A stretch of 64,000 nucleotides of DNA, from contig CAYWTS010000002.1 of the NCBI GenBank assembly GCA_964461265.1, positions 1-64,000 of the forward strand, given 5' to 3'. This stretch comes from CAYWTS01 sp964461265. GTDB taxonomy: Bacteria > Bacteroidota > Ignavibacteria > Tepidaquicellales > OLB5. The notes under the pieces were generated by a model that was not told the origin of the DNA, did no database searches, and saw only the letters and a program-made list of their open reading frames with translations. Positions 9,216-18,331 of this stretch are shown piece after piece. The position numbers and the translations under genes were made by a program. The first letter of the stretch is position 1; each line of letters starts with the position of its first letter.

Positions 9216-9782
9216 TTAATTGCGGATTATTTTTATAAATTTATTAAAATATGAGACTAAAGAAAAGCCAGACATTACTATACTTAATAATAACAATGCG
9301 TTAATTAAAAGTTCCATATTTTCAAGAATATAATTTTTTTGACAATTTATAAATGCTTTATTAATAGTTACAATTAACATTGTAAATCCAATAACAAATA
9401 CTGTTAACTTACCAGTTAAATCAGATTGTAAAACTATGTTCTTCCTATATTTTAAATATAACGCAAATGTTAGAATAAGTAAATCCCTAAATATTACAAT
9501 AATTACAAACCAAAAAGGAACAATTTCTTTAAAAAGTAATACCAAAACAATTCCTGCAATAGCAATTTTATCTGCAAGCGGGTCGATAATTTTGCCAAGT
9601 TCCGAAATTTCATTACGTTTTCTTGCTGTATAACCATCAAGTAAATCACTTAACCATATTAAAATAATAAAAATAAATCCCAAAAAATAATTATCGGAAA
9701 GAAGAAGTAACAGCGTAATCAGAAGTAATAAAAACCTTGAAAAACTTATCAGGTTGGATAAATAAAAAAATTCTTTCTTCAA
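9216..9782 (-). CDS. pgsA: CDP-alcohol phosphatidyltransferase, probably PgsA
   Basis: Integral membrane enzyme that transfers a phosphatidyl group from CDP-diacylglycerol, most likely to glycerol 3-phosphate. The signature DLLDGYTARKRNEISELGKIID-PLADK (D-x2-D-G-x2-A-R-x8-G-x3-D-x3-D, about residues 46-71) is complete. Several hydrophobic helices surround it. The only start giving the normal N-terminus is TTG at 9782. Exact substrate is inferred. Confidence 0.8.
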   Translation of the reverse strand: MKKEFFYLSNLISFSRFLLLLITLLLLLSDNYFLGFIFIILIWLSDLLDGYTARKRNEISELGKIIDPLADKIAIAGIVLVLLFKEIVPFWFVIIVIFRDLLILTFALYLKYRKNIVLQSDLTGKLTVFVIGFTMLIVTINKAFINCQKNYILENMELLINALLLLSIVMSGFSLVSYFNKFIKIIRN

Positions 9783-9985
9783 AATAAACTTTAAGTTATT
9801 ACAAAAATATGAATTTCTATTATATTTATCATCCTTTTGTTATCACTGAATTTTGATATTTTATGAACTATAATTAATATATAAGTTAGTAAATTATTAA
9901 TTTGAAACTTTTTAAGAATGATTAATTTTTATATGTTCGGTGTCAGGCGTTTTAAATTTTGATAATTACTGGTAATAATCTTAAA

Positions 9986-11299
9986 ATGAGAATATGTTTT
10001 ATCTTAATATTTTCAATAATGTACACACATTTGTTAACTGGTCAGTATAAAGTTGATATTACTGAATACAATCTTGAAAACGGCCTACATGTAATATTAC
10101 ATACCGATACAGCAAATCCTATAGTTTCGGTAAATATATGGTATCATGTAGGTTCTAAAGATGAGGATTCGAACATGACAGGTTTTGCACATTTATTCGA
10201 ACATATGATGTTCCAGGGCTCCGAGAATGTAGGCAAAACCGAGCACTTCACATATATCCAAAAAGCAGGCGGAACACTTAACGGAACAACAAGTGTCGAC
10301 AGAACAAATTATTTCGAAACCGTCCCCTCGAACCAGCTTGAGCTTGTTCTGTGGCTTGAAGCTGACCGTATGGGATATCTAAACGTAACTTCTGAGAACT
10401 TCGATAACCAGAGAGAAGTAGTGAAAGAAGAGAAAAGACAGAATTATGATAACCAGCCATATGGAAACCGTTTTATAGATTTAATGAAAAGGCTATACCC
10501 GGAACATCCTTATAGATGGCTGCCAATCGGAAGTATGGAACATTTAAACAACTCAAAACTTGACGATGCCGTAAAATTTTATGAAAATTTCTACGCCCCG
10601 GACAATGCTGTACTGGTTGTATCAGGCGACTTTAATACTGAAGAAGCAAAAACACTTATTCAAAAATATTTCGGTGAACTGAAGCCCTCAAAAAAGCTAA
10701 ACAGAAACTATCCCGAAATAACCTTCAATCAGGGTGAACGTATTGATACTGTTTACGATCACGTCCATATGCCTATGATAATAATCGGATATAAAACACC
10801 CGGTATAACATCAAAAGAAACACATGCACTTCACCTGTTATCAGAAATTTTTGGTTCCGGGAGAAGTTCACGAATTTATAAAAATATAGTCTATGAATCA
10901 AAGCTCGCAAAGAATGCATCGGCTTTCCTGTGGGATAATGAGCTTGCCGGAACGTTTGTTATAATGGCAACTGCTTTCCCCAATACCGATATACATTTTT
11001 TAACCGATAGAATAACAGTGTTGGTGGATAATATTAATACTGAGGGAATAAGTGAAAAAGAGCTTGAGAAAGCTAAAAACGCAGTTGAGACCGATTTCAT
11101 CGAACGAATTTCTACTACTAGGGGAACAGCAAATTTACTGGCAATGTACTATACTTTTTACAGGAACGCAGGTATGATTAATGAAGATTTAAAAAACTAT
11201 CTAGATATTTCAGCTAAGGATATTATTTCTTCAGTAAAAAAATATCTCGTAAAAGAAAACAGGGTCGTACTTTATATATTACCGTTAAAAAATAATTAA
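9986..11299 (+). CDS. Zinc peptidase M16 family, exported (unit 1)
   Basis: Insulinase/PqqL-type zinc protease. A hydrophobic signal segment (residues 1-19) is followed by the catalytic inverted motif HLFEH at 69-73 and the distal zinc-ligand region REVVKEEKR near 143-151. The C-terminal M16_C domain ends in VVLYILPLKNN. The ATG at 9986 puts the signal peptide at the N-terminus; the nearby TTG at 9959 is not needed. An A6 run just before its stop may allow a +1 shift into the next M16 unit. Confidence 0.88.
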   Translation: MRICFILIFSIMYTHLLTGQYKVDITEYNLENGLHVILHTDTANPIVSVNIWYHVGSKDEDSNMTGFAHLFEHMMFQGSENVGKTEHFTYIQKAGGTLNGTTSVDRTNYFETVPSNQLELVLWLEADRMGYLNVTSENFDNQREVVKEEKRQNYDNQPYGNRFIDLMKRLYPEHPYRWLPIGSMEHLNNSKLDDAVKFYENFYAPDNAVLVVSGDFNTEEAKTLIQKYFGELKPSKKLNRNYPEITFNQGERIDTVYDHVHMPMIIIGYKTPGITSKETHALHLLSEIFGSGRSSRIYKNIVYESKLAKNASAFLWDNELAGTFVIMATAFPNTDIHFLTDRITVLVDNINTEGISEKELEKAKNAVETDFIERISTTRGTANLLAMYYTFYRNAGMINEDLKNYLDISAKDIISSVKKYLVKENRVVLYILPLKNN

Positions 11300-12596
11300 G
11301 ACTGGCGGGAATTATTCTCTGATACAAAATACTAAGAATATAAATCAACGTTATGACATAGATTTTAAGGAATTCTCACTGCCTAATGGTCTGCAAATAA
11401 TCTTATCAAAAGACAACTCGATACCAAGTATTGCAATAAGTACTACATACCATGCAGGTTCTAAAGATGATAATTCACTTAAAGGATTTGCCCATCTTTT
11501 TGAGCACTTGATGTTTACAGGCACTAAAAACATCCCTCAGGGGGAATATGACCGGATTTGTATGAGGGCAGGAGGCGAAAACAATGCTTACACAACATTC
11601 GATAAAACGGGATATTACCTGCTGCTTCCATCCCATCATTTAGAAACAGGGCTTTGGCTGGAATCGGACAGGCTTCTCGGTTTTAACGTAAATGAGAAAG
11701 CATTACGAACCCAGATCGATGTAATTATTGAAGAGAAGAAGCAAACCTGCGATAATAAGCCATACGGAAGTGTTGACATTGAATTCGCTCCCCGGCTTTT
11801 TGGAAATTCAGCTTATGGCTGGGATATTATAGGTTTCCCGGAAGACTTACGTAATTGCTCACTGGAAGATGCTCGGAAATTTTATGAATCGTATTACACC
11901 CCGGCCAATGCAATTCTAACTGTTACCGGTGATATCGATTATGATAAAACCTACGAGTTAATCGAAAAATATTTCTCGAAAATTACAGGAAATTACCATA
12001 AAAAGCCGGATAAAAAAATAAATATTGAGCCTAAAGGTGAAATCAGAGAAATTATTTACGACTCCGTTCAGTTACCGGGGCTTTTTATTGCTTATAGGAT
12101 ACCGAGGGAAAACTCACCGTATTACTATGCTTTTAATCTTCTTTCGGTAATACTCTCGTCGGGAGAGAGTTCAAGGTTTTTTAAAAGTCTTGTTTATGAA
12201 AAACAGCTAGTAAGTGAAATTGGTTGTTTTATTGACCCGAGAGAACTTGCCGGTGTCTTCAACATTTTTGCCTTCGCAATGCCCGGTGTAACTCTGAATG
12301 AAATTGAAGAGGAGGTTAATTCTGTATTGAACGATATTCTGACAAAATCATTTACCGATTTCGAATTTCAAAAAGCACTTAATAAGATAGAAATGCGTTA
12401 TTACCTGCTTCACCAGTCGATACTGGGAAAATCAGAAATGCTTTCCCATTATAAAACTATTTATAATAATCCATCGATTATTAATACGCTGCTTGATAAC
12501 TATAATTCATTAACTAAAGAGAAAGTAGTATCATTAACATCAGAATTCCTAAAATCAGAAAATCGCGTCGTTCTCGGGTATATACCCAAAAAATAA
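11289..12596 (+). CDS. Zinc peptidase M16 family (unit 2, start unclear, possibly fused to unit 1)
   Basis: A second complete M16 unit: RYDIDFKEFSLPNGLQIIL, then HLFEHLMFTG with the zinc motif at about 11493-11507, and IDVIIEEKKQ for the distal ligand. The coding frame is open from 11289 but has no ATG, GTG or TTG before the motif. The TTG at 11508 lies inside the catalytic motif and cannot be the start. It also lacks a signal peptide, unlike its two neighbours. A +1 shift at the A6 tract (11287-11292) of unit 1 would join both into a roughly 870-residue double M16 protein. Confidence 0.8.
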   Translation, partial: KIIKTGGNYSLIQNTKNINQRYDIDFKEFSLPNGLQIILSKDNSIPSIAISTTYHAGSKDDNSLKGFAHLFEHLMFTGTKNIPQGEYDRICMRAGGENNAYTTFDKTGYYLLLPSHHLETGLWLESDRLLGFNVNEKALRTQIDVIIEEKKQTCDNKPYGSVDIEFAPRLFGNSAYGWDIIGFPEDLRNCSLEDARKFYESYYTPANAILTVTGDIDYDKTYELIEKYFSKITGNYHKKPDKKINIEPKGEIREIIYDSVQLPGLFIAYRIPRENSPYYYAFNLLSVILSSGESSRFFKSLVYEKQLVSEIGCFIDPRELAGVFNIFAFAMPGVTLNEIEEEVNSVLNDILTKSFTDFEFQKALNKIEMRYYLLHQSILGKSEMLSHYKTIYNNPSIINTLLDNYNSLTKEKVVSLTSEFLKSENRVVLGYIPKK

Positions 12597-12603
12597 TTTT
12601 AAA

Positions 12604-14052
12604 ATGTATTTAATATTTCTACTATCATCAATAATATTATCGATTATGATAAATTCATCAGCATCACAGGAAATACTTGACCGCTCCAAACCCCCCAAAC
12701 CAGGGGAGCCCAAAGATGTTCATTTTCCGCAATATATAGATACAACCCTTCCAAACGGAGTGAATCTCCTGTTAATTGAAAATTATAAGATACCTTCGGT
12801 TTCTATCAGGCTTGTTTTTAAACATACAGGTTCAATTTATGACAATGGTAAGTTTGGCTTATCTTCGGTAACTGCAGAAATGCTGCAAAAAGGGACAGCC
12901 AAAAGAACAGCTTCACAAATTGCAGAAGAAATTGATTTTCTCGGTGCGAACCTCAGTTCCGGAAGTGACTGGGATGGAACATATATTTCGCTTTCGGTGC
13001 TAAAGAAACACCTGGATAAAGCGATTGAAATATTATCAGATGTTGTAACACATCCCGCATTTAATGAAGATGAATTACAACGTGTCAAAGAACAGCGGAT
13101 TGCAGGAATAATACAAAGCAAGGATGACCCCAATATATTAAGCGAAAAAATGTTTAACCGGGTAGTGTATGAAAATTTCCCGTATGAAAATCCGCTTGAA
13201 GGAACGGAAACTTCGATTAAAAATATCACAACAGAAGATCTAAAACGGTTTTATGAATATTTCTACAGGACAGGTAACCTTATAATTGCGTTTGTCGGTG
13301 CTGTTTCGCTTGATGAAGCAATGATGATTTTAAATGAAAATTTCCATGACCTGAACACAAAACCGTTTGAAATTCCAATGTTCGATGACAGGGTCAGAGA
13401 TAAAAAGTTCGAGCCGAATACCGTTTATATCGTTAATAAACCAGGTGCTGTCCAATCGTGCATAAAAGTGGGTCATTTAGGAATAAGCAGGAACAATCCT
13501 GACTTTTTAACAGTTTCAGTAATGAATACCATTTTAGGAGGATATTTTGGCTCAAGGATTAATTATACATTAAGGGAAAAACACGGCTTTACATACGGTG
13601 CAAGAAGTAATTTTAATCCAAGGTACTACCCGGGTGATTTCTCGGTGGATGCTGATGTGAGAACTGAGGTTACCGATACTTCTATCTCTTTGATAATAGA
13701 AGAATTGAACCGTATAGTAAATGAAGAAGTAACAGATGAAGAGCTGAGTTCGGTTAAAAGCTATCTGACCGGTATTTTTCCTATTCAGCTTGAAACTGCT
13801 AACGCTGTAGCAACAAGGGTTATTAATCTGAAGATGTATGACCTGCCAAAAGATTATTATGATACATTTATCAGTAACGTAAACAAACTGACTAAGAAAG
13901 ATATTATTAATGCAGCTAAAAAATACATTCATCCCGATAATTTATACTTTGTTCTCTCGGGTAATGCAAATGAAATTAAAGTCAAATTAAAAAGATTCGG
14001 CGAAGTGAGAATATTCGACACGGATGAAAACGAGATTAAAGAGAAAAATTAA
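12604..14052 (+). CDS. M16-family protein without the catalytic motif
   Basis: An exported M16B-type protein of 482 residues with an N-terminal signal segment (about 1-20). Where active members have HxxEH it reads SVTAEML, so zinc cannot be bound normally. The C-terminal half keeps the REKHGFTYGARS and FSVDADVRTEVT segments, the R-Y substrate-binding pair of MPP-alpha-like subunits. By analogy with mitochondrial processing peptidase and other M16 pairs, it is probably the non-catalytic partner of the preceding unit(s). The spacing to unit 2 is only 7 bp. Confidence 0.85.
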   Translation: MYLIFLLSSIILSIMINSSASQEILDRSKPPKPGEPKDVHFPQYIDTTLPNGVNLLLIENYKIPSVSIRLVFKHTGSIYDNGKFGLSSVTAEMLQKGTAKRTASQIAEEIDFLGANLSSGSDWDGTYISLSVLKKHLDKAIEILSDVVTHPAFNEDELQRVKEQRIAGIIQSKDDPNILSEKMFNRVVYENFPYENPLEGTETSIKNITTEDLKRFYEYFYRTGNLIIAFVGAVSLDEAMMILNENFHDLNTKPFEIPMFDDRVRDKKFEPNTVYIVNKPGAVQSCIKVGHLGISRNNPDFLTVSVMNTILGGYFGSRINYTLREKHGFTYGARSNFNPRYYPGDFSVDADVRTEVTDTSISLIIEELNRIVNEEVTDEELSSVKSYLTGIFPIQLETANAVATRVINLKMYDLPKDYYDTFISNVNKLTKKDIINAAKKYIHPDNLYFVLSGNANEIKVKLKRFGEVRIFDTDENEIKEKN

Positions 14053-14092
14053 ACACTTGCCTGCTTAATTAATCGGGAATAAATTGTAAGCA

Positions 14093-15133
14093 ATGCACAA
14101 TAAAACAGAAACTAATAGAGATATTCCGGTAAACGGAGATGAAATTAACGGTAAAATGGACGATATTGAACAGGTTAAATACCTTAGTCAAAAATACACT
14201 GCTTTAAAAAAAGAAGTAGCTAAAGTTATAGTAGGGCACGAAGCTATTATTGACCAGATATTCATAGCAATACTTTCACGCGGACACTGCCTGTTGATTG
14301 GCGTTCCGGGACTTGCCAAAACACTGCTTGTAAAAACCTTAGCTGAAGTATTGGAACTGAAATTTAACAGAATACAGTTCACTCCTGATTTAATGCCTTC
14401 GGATATAATTGGCACAGAGATAATTGAAGAAGACCTTTCAACCGGTTCAAAAAGCTTTAAGTTTGTGAAGGGTCCGGTTTTTGCTAACATGATTTTAGCC
14501 GATGAAATTAATCGGACACCTCCTAAAACACAATCGGCACTGCTTGAAGCTATGCAGGAGCATAGGGTAACTGCTGCAGGTATAACTTACACACTCGATG
14601 AACCGTTTTTTGTTCTGTCTACTCAGAACCCAATTGAACATGAAGGTACCTATCCCCTTCCCGAAGCACAGCTTGACAGGTTTATGTTCAATATCTGGCT
14701 GGACTATCCTTCAAAACAGGAAGAAGCAGATATTATTAAATATACAACAAGCATGTATATACCAAATCCCGATATCGTACTGAAAAAGGATGAGATAATA
14801 ACGTTACAGGACCTGGTCAGGAAAGTACCTGTTTCGGATAATGTAATTAACTATGTAGTTAACATAGTAAATAAGACCAGACCTAATAACTCAAATTCTC
14901 CAAAATATATTAAAGATTGGATTAGCTGGGGTGCGGGACCAAGGGCATCACAATATCTGATACTCGGAGCAAAAACTAATGCAATTTTAACCGGAAGATA
15001 TACACCATCGATTGATGACGTTAAAAAAGTTGCATACCCTGTGCTGCGTCACCGTTTACTTACAAACTTCAACGCCGAAGCTGACGGGATAAAAACTACG
15101 GATATTATAGATAGGTTAATCAGTGAATCTTAA
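14093..15133 (+). CDS. MoxR-family AAA+ ATPase
   Basis: AAA_3/MoxR chaperone-like ATPase of 346 residues. It has Walker A GVPGLAKT (about residues 71-78), Walker B MILADEINR (about 134-142), sensor 1 STQNP, and a C-terminal AAA lid domain. MoxR proteins usually sit next to DUF58 and VWA genes whose products they help assemble; none follow here. Cellular target therefore unknown. Confidence 0.9.
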   Translation: MHNKTETNRDIPVNGDEINGKMDDIEQVKYLSQKYTALKKEVAKVIVGHEAIIDQIFIAILSRGHCLLIGVPGLAKTLLVKTLAEVLELKFNRIQFTPDLMPSDIIGTEIIEEDLSTGSKSFKFVKGPVFANMILADEINRTPPKTQSALLEAMQEHRVTAAGITYTLDEPFFVLSTQNPIEHEGTYPLPEAQLDRFMFNIWLDYPSKQEEADIIKYTTSMYIPNPDIVLKKDEIITLQDLVRKVPVSDNVINYVVNIVNKTRPNNSNSPKYIKDWISWGAGPRASQYLILGAKTNAILTGRYTPSIDDVKKVAYPVLRHRLLTNFNAEADGIKTTDIIDRLISES

Positions 15134-15147
15134 ATTTTTCTATTGTC

Positions 15148-15187
15148 ATTCCCGTCCTGCTATAACGGGATAAACTCCAGCGGGAAT
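15148..15187. repeat. REP-like inverted repeat (ATTCCCG...CGGGAAT)
   Basis: Arms ATTCCCG and CGGGAAT are 26 bp apart, with an internal CCCG/CGGG pair. A shorter relative ATTCC-tgcaaaagc-GGGAAT is at 19687-19706. It lies between the moxR stop and the small lipoprotein gene and may also act as a stem-loop in that transcript. Confidence 0.4.
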
Positions 15188-15267
15188 CCAGTAACCGCAA
15201 CATTCATGGTTGCTATTTTATAAATATCGCTGGCTGAAGCCTGCGGATACAAAACATTGAATCACAA

Positions 15268-15639
15268 ATGAAACCAATTTCCAAATCAATATTATTAATA
15301 TCAATTATTATAGGAATACTAAACCTCTCCAGCTGTTCCGGTTACAAAGTAAAATTCAAACCATCCGGCGACCCCGCCAAATATAAGTATTTCCGTATAC
15401 TTGCCGATGCTGACGATGCCAGTGTATTTGTAAAAGTGCAGGATGAATTAAATATTGACCCCAAAATGGAACGATATACTATTATAGTAGATATTCGGGA
15501 GAGCAATCCAAGTCCATACATACAGATTGGTGACACTGATGAAACAACAAAATTCAAATACGCATGGTCAAAGCTCTCGAAAGGTGTTCAGGATGATTTG
15601 ATTAAATGGAATGGCTCTAATAAGGAAAATTTGGAGTAA
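15268..15639 (+). CDS. Small predicted lipoprotein of unknown function
   Basis: 123 residues with a lipoprotein signal (hydrophobic stretch, then LSSC at about residues 20-23). The mature part is polar with a KYFRILADADDASVFVKVQDE segment. No family recognised. Its last 16 codons are present a second time at 18332-18381, as a 50-bp perfect direct repeat with no gene around it. It is preceded by a 134-bp spacer with an inverted repeat. Confidence 0.65.
   Translation: MKPISKSILLISIIIGILNLSSCSGYKVKFKPSGDPAKYKYFRILADADDASVFVKVQDELNIDPKMERYTIIVDIRESNPSPYIQIGDTDETTKFKYAWSKLSKGVQDDLIKWNGSNKENLE
15589..15638 (+). repeat. 50-bp direct repeat, copy 1 (3' end of lipoprotein gene)
   Basis: Starts CAGGATGATTTGATTAAATG and runs to the A before the last base of the TAA stop. 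Identical over 50 bp to 18332-18381, same orientation. Together they bracket 2.7 kb that holds the T9SS propeller gene, MITE copy 2 and the Cys-rich secreted gene. Confidence 0.9.
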
Positions 15640-15785
15640 TGTTTTCACATTTCAGAAGTTATGTTTCAGATGCCGGGTTTTAGCAGGCCAGGTTCAGTTA
15701 TCCGAACTTTAACCCGCGAGCATGTTTGTGCGTGTGATGTTAAATCATAATTTGTTATTAACCAATTAACTGTTCAACTGATTGA

Positions 15786-17480
15786 CTATTTTAAAAGTAT
15801 CATTGCCTTAGTACTTCTAAATCCTTCAGTAATTAATGTATAAAAATACGTCCCGCTGGGAAATTTTGTTCCGTCAAAATCAACTTCATAAGTACCTGGA
15901 GGTAACGATTCATTTACCAAAGTTGTAATTTCACGGCCAAGGATGTCATAAATTTTTAATGTTATAACTCCCCCGGTCCCCCCCTTACTTAGGAGGGGAT
16001 GTAGAAGGAGTCCAACATTAAACTTTATCTTTGTTACCGGATTAAACGGGTTTGGGTAATTTTGGTAAAGCTCAAATTTATCGGGAATATTATTAGTAGT
16101 TGATTTTATGCCTATAGGCTGTGAGTATTTTATAGTTAAATAATCAGCACCTGAAAGTGAGTTGAAAGTACAATATCCCGCTGAATACACTTGTAAGTTC
16201 GTATCTACTGCTATAGTATTTGATGCATCTGATTTATGAGCATTTCCATCAAATTCTTTTGCCCATTGTAAGATTCCGGAACTATTAAATTTTGCTGTTA
16301 AAAAATCGGAATTCTCAAAGGTAATTTTATTACCATTACAGCTGCCTGCAGCATAAATATCGCCATATTTATCAATCGTTATAGCATTTGCACGGTCATT
16401 TCTGTTTAATATTCCATTATATGCAGCCACCCACTGCTGAACTCCCTCATTATTATATTTAATAAGTATAAGGTCTGTTGAAGTATCCGGCAGCATAGTA
16501 TGACCTGCAACATAAACATTTCTGCTATTATCAAGCAAAATTGCACTAGGGATATCTATCAAATTAGCCTGCCCGATAAAAGGAACAGACCACTGCAAAA
16601 CACCATTTGTATTGTATTTTAAAGTTCTGAAATGGGAGAATCCGTTTTCATCTTTACATGTTGCTGCAATATAAGAATTCCCCGAATCATCTACTGCCAA
16701 ATCATAAGCATAAGCATTACGGCCTGGCGAACTGTTGTATCTTTGTGCCCATAACTGTGTCCCTGAATTTGAATACTTAATAATAATTATATCATAATTT
16801 CCACCGGGGGGCATACTATACCCTGCTACATATATATTACCTTCTCTGTCTAATTTTAGACGGATTGAATAATCTGCACCTGCATTCGGCTGAGAGCTGT
16901 ATGTAGCTACCCATTGTAAAACCCCATAGCCATTGTATTTAATTGTCATACAATCAGCGTTGGTAGGTGAAGAAGTTAATGATATTCCGGTAATATATAT
17001 AAAGAATGATGAGTCAACCGCAATGGAATTGGCATTTGCACCTACGTTTGCAGGTCCGCTGTATCTTACAATCCAATGCACTATACCAGTAGAACTGTAT
17101 TTTATTGTTGCACAATCAGCAGAGGTTCCTGTGTTATTATAACTAAGTCCGGTAACGTATACATTCGCATTATAGTCTGTAAAAATTGCTTTAGGAATAT
17201 CAGGATTTCCATTATAAAAACTGCTGCCGTTATATCTTCTTACCCAAAGCGAATCACCGGCAGGGCTGTATTTAATTGTAAGATAATCCGATGCATTTAT
17301 TCCGCCTCCCTCACTTTCACCTGTAACGTAAATATAACCGAAGCGGTCTAATGTCATTGCATAAATTATATCAACATAATTACCACTGCCATTATACTTT
17401 GCAATCCAGCTTTGTGTAACTTGTGAATAAATACACCTGCCGAAAATAATATAGAAAATGTATAAAAATAATATTTTCAA
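15786..17480 (-). CDS. Secreted SBBP-type beta-propeller protein with T9SS sorting domain
   Basis: Signal peptide (residues 1 to about 19, ending IYSQ), then about eight repeats of the type D..GN.Y(V/I)(A/T)G.......D..(T/L)(I/V)KY...G..QW...Y. These resemble SBBP/YncE-like propeller blades. The last 90 residues are a type IX secretion sorting domain (FELYQNYPNPFNP ... KIYDILGREITTL ... GTYFYTLITEG). That domain holds an extra segment GLLLHPLLSKGGTGGV encoded by a palindromic DNA repeat. The start is TTG at 17480, only 24 bp from the edge of MITE copy 2, whose border supplies the upstream in-frame stop. Confidence 0.8.
   Translation of the reverse strand: MKILFLYIFYIIFGRCIYSQVTQSWIAKYNGSGNYVDIIYAMTLDRFGYIYVTGESEGGGINASDYLTIKYSPAGDSLWVRRYNGSSFYNGNPDIPKAIFTDYNANVYVTGLSYNNTGTSADCATIKYSSTGIVHWIVRYSGPANVGANANSIAVDSSFFIYITGISLTSSPTNADCMTIKYNGYGVLQWVATYSSQPNAGADYSIRLKLDREGNIYVAGYSMPPGGNYDIIIIKYSNSGTQLWAQRYNSSPGRNAYAYDLAVDDSGNSYIAATCKDENGFSHFRTLKYNTNGVLQWSVPFIGQANLIDIPSAILLDNSRNVYVAGHTMLPDTSTDLILIKYNNEGVQQWVAAYNGILNRNDRANAITIDKYGDIYAAGSCNGNKITFENSDFLTAKFNSSGILQWAKEFDGNAHKSDASNTIAVDTNLQVYSAGYCTFNSLSGADYLTIKYSQPIGIKSTTNNIPDKFELYQNYPNPFNPVTKIKFNVGLLLHPLLSKGGTGGVITLKIYDILGREITTLVNESLPPGTYEVDFDGTKFPSGTYFYTLITEGFRSTKAMILLK
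15965..16018. repeat. Palindromic element inside the T9SS sorting-domain coding region, copy B
   Basis: The coding strand has ATCCCCTCCTAAGTAAGGGG plus outer arms GGACTCC / GGGGGAGT, and encodes LLLHPLLSKGGTGG in frame. The same type of palindrome sits at the same place of the sorting domain at 56742-56811. The sorting domains ending at 60348 and at 47080 (minus strand) lack it. Confidence 0.6.
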
Positions 17481-17503
17481 ATTTATTAAAATGTAACTTA
17501 CTT

Positions 17504-17643
17504 ACTCAAGTTGACCGTTCAAACAAGTAAAATTAATAATTATAATTATTTAGTAACCCCGACATTCATGTCGGGGATTGATGGGAAAATGCTACTTAAC
17601 AACCGTTTTAACGGTTTTTATTATGGAGGTGGTCAACTTGAGT
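17504..17643. mobile_element. MITE-like element, copy 2 (140 bp)
   Basis: Same length as copy 1 and same perfect TIR ACTCAAGTTGACC, in inverted orientation; about seven substitutions between them. Flanked on both sides by TACTT, a likely 5-bp target-site duplication. Internal hairpins are AACCGTTTTAACGGTT and CCCCGACATTCATGTCGGGG. It separates the start of the T9SS propeller gene from the stop of the Cys-rich gene. Confidence 0.85.
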
Positions 17644-17672
17644 TACTTATATATTTAATTGTTTTTTTTATT

Positions 17673-18014
17673 TTAATCACAGTATACGGTAAACCAAGTA
17701 CCGGTGCAAGCGATAAAGTGATAACCGTCTATAAAAGAACCGCAATCTGGTACAGCTCTGTATTCAACCCCCTCTGTTAGTGTTGCTGAATTTTGTGGAC
17801 AATAACCAAATGCATCGGTCGTACAATATCCAATGTATTGATTATCACTTACTCTGTATATATGAATATTAGTAATCTGAGCAGGCAGAACCCTAAAAGA
17901 TTGCTGGCATGGGGTAAAAACTTCACTTGTTGGTGCTGGTGTATATAACAAGTAACCTGTTACAAACGGCAACAGGAATACCAAAAAAAGAATTGCAAAT
18001 TTTAACGTTCTCAT
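17673..18014 (-). CDS. Small secreted Cys-rich protein
   Basis: 113 residues: a clear signal peptide (LKFAILFLVFLLPFVTGYLL), then a mature domain of about 90 residues with six cysteines (PCQQ, GYCT, GYCP, PDCG, ACTG, VYCD), enough for three disulfides. The pattern ITNIHIYRVSDNQYIGYCTT then ATLTEGVEYRAVP resembles prealbumin-like or carboxypeptidase-regulatory Ig folds. No sorting domain. Function unknown; the partner gene could be the propeller protein downstream of the MITE. Confidence 0.7.
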   Translation of the reverse strand: MRTLKFAILFLVFLLPFVTGYLLYTPAPTSEVFTPCQQSFRVLPAQITNIHIYRVSDNQYIGYCTTDAFGYCPQNSATLTEGVEYRAVPDCGSFIDGYHFIACTGTWFTVYCD

Positions 18015-18331
18015 TTCTTTTTCCTTTGGTATAAAATAAATATCCCTTATGTATTTAAGGTTACCCTAATTTAATAAACCTACCCCCCCATTGTCAATAG
18101 CTTTTCAAATGATTTTTTAAGTTTTGGCAATAGCTACTTTAGTGAAGGTAAATAATTAAAAAAATCTGCCAAACTTTATGAAATTTTAATTGACTTTTTA
18201 AAAACATCTATTATTTTACCAAATAATTAAATTTATATCATAAAAGTCAGTTAATAAATAATAACGTCAGTAGTTATAGAGACTAAGCCACAAAATTCTA
18301 ATACAAATAGTCAAAGCTAACTAAATACATG

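Noticed and set aside
11508..11510. TTG as start of the second M16 unit
   Set aside because: It falls inside HLFEH-LMFTG, so half of the zinc motif would be lost although homology continues upstream.
17511..17780. 89-codon plus-strand frame
   Set aside because: It lies mostly within MITE copy 2 and the antisense of the Cys-rich gene; no homology and no start signal.
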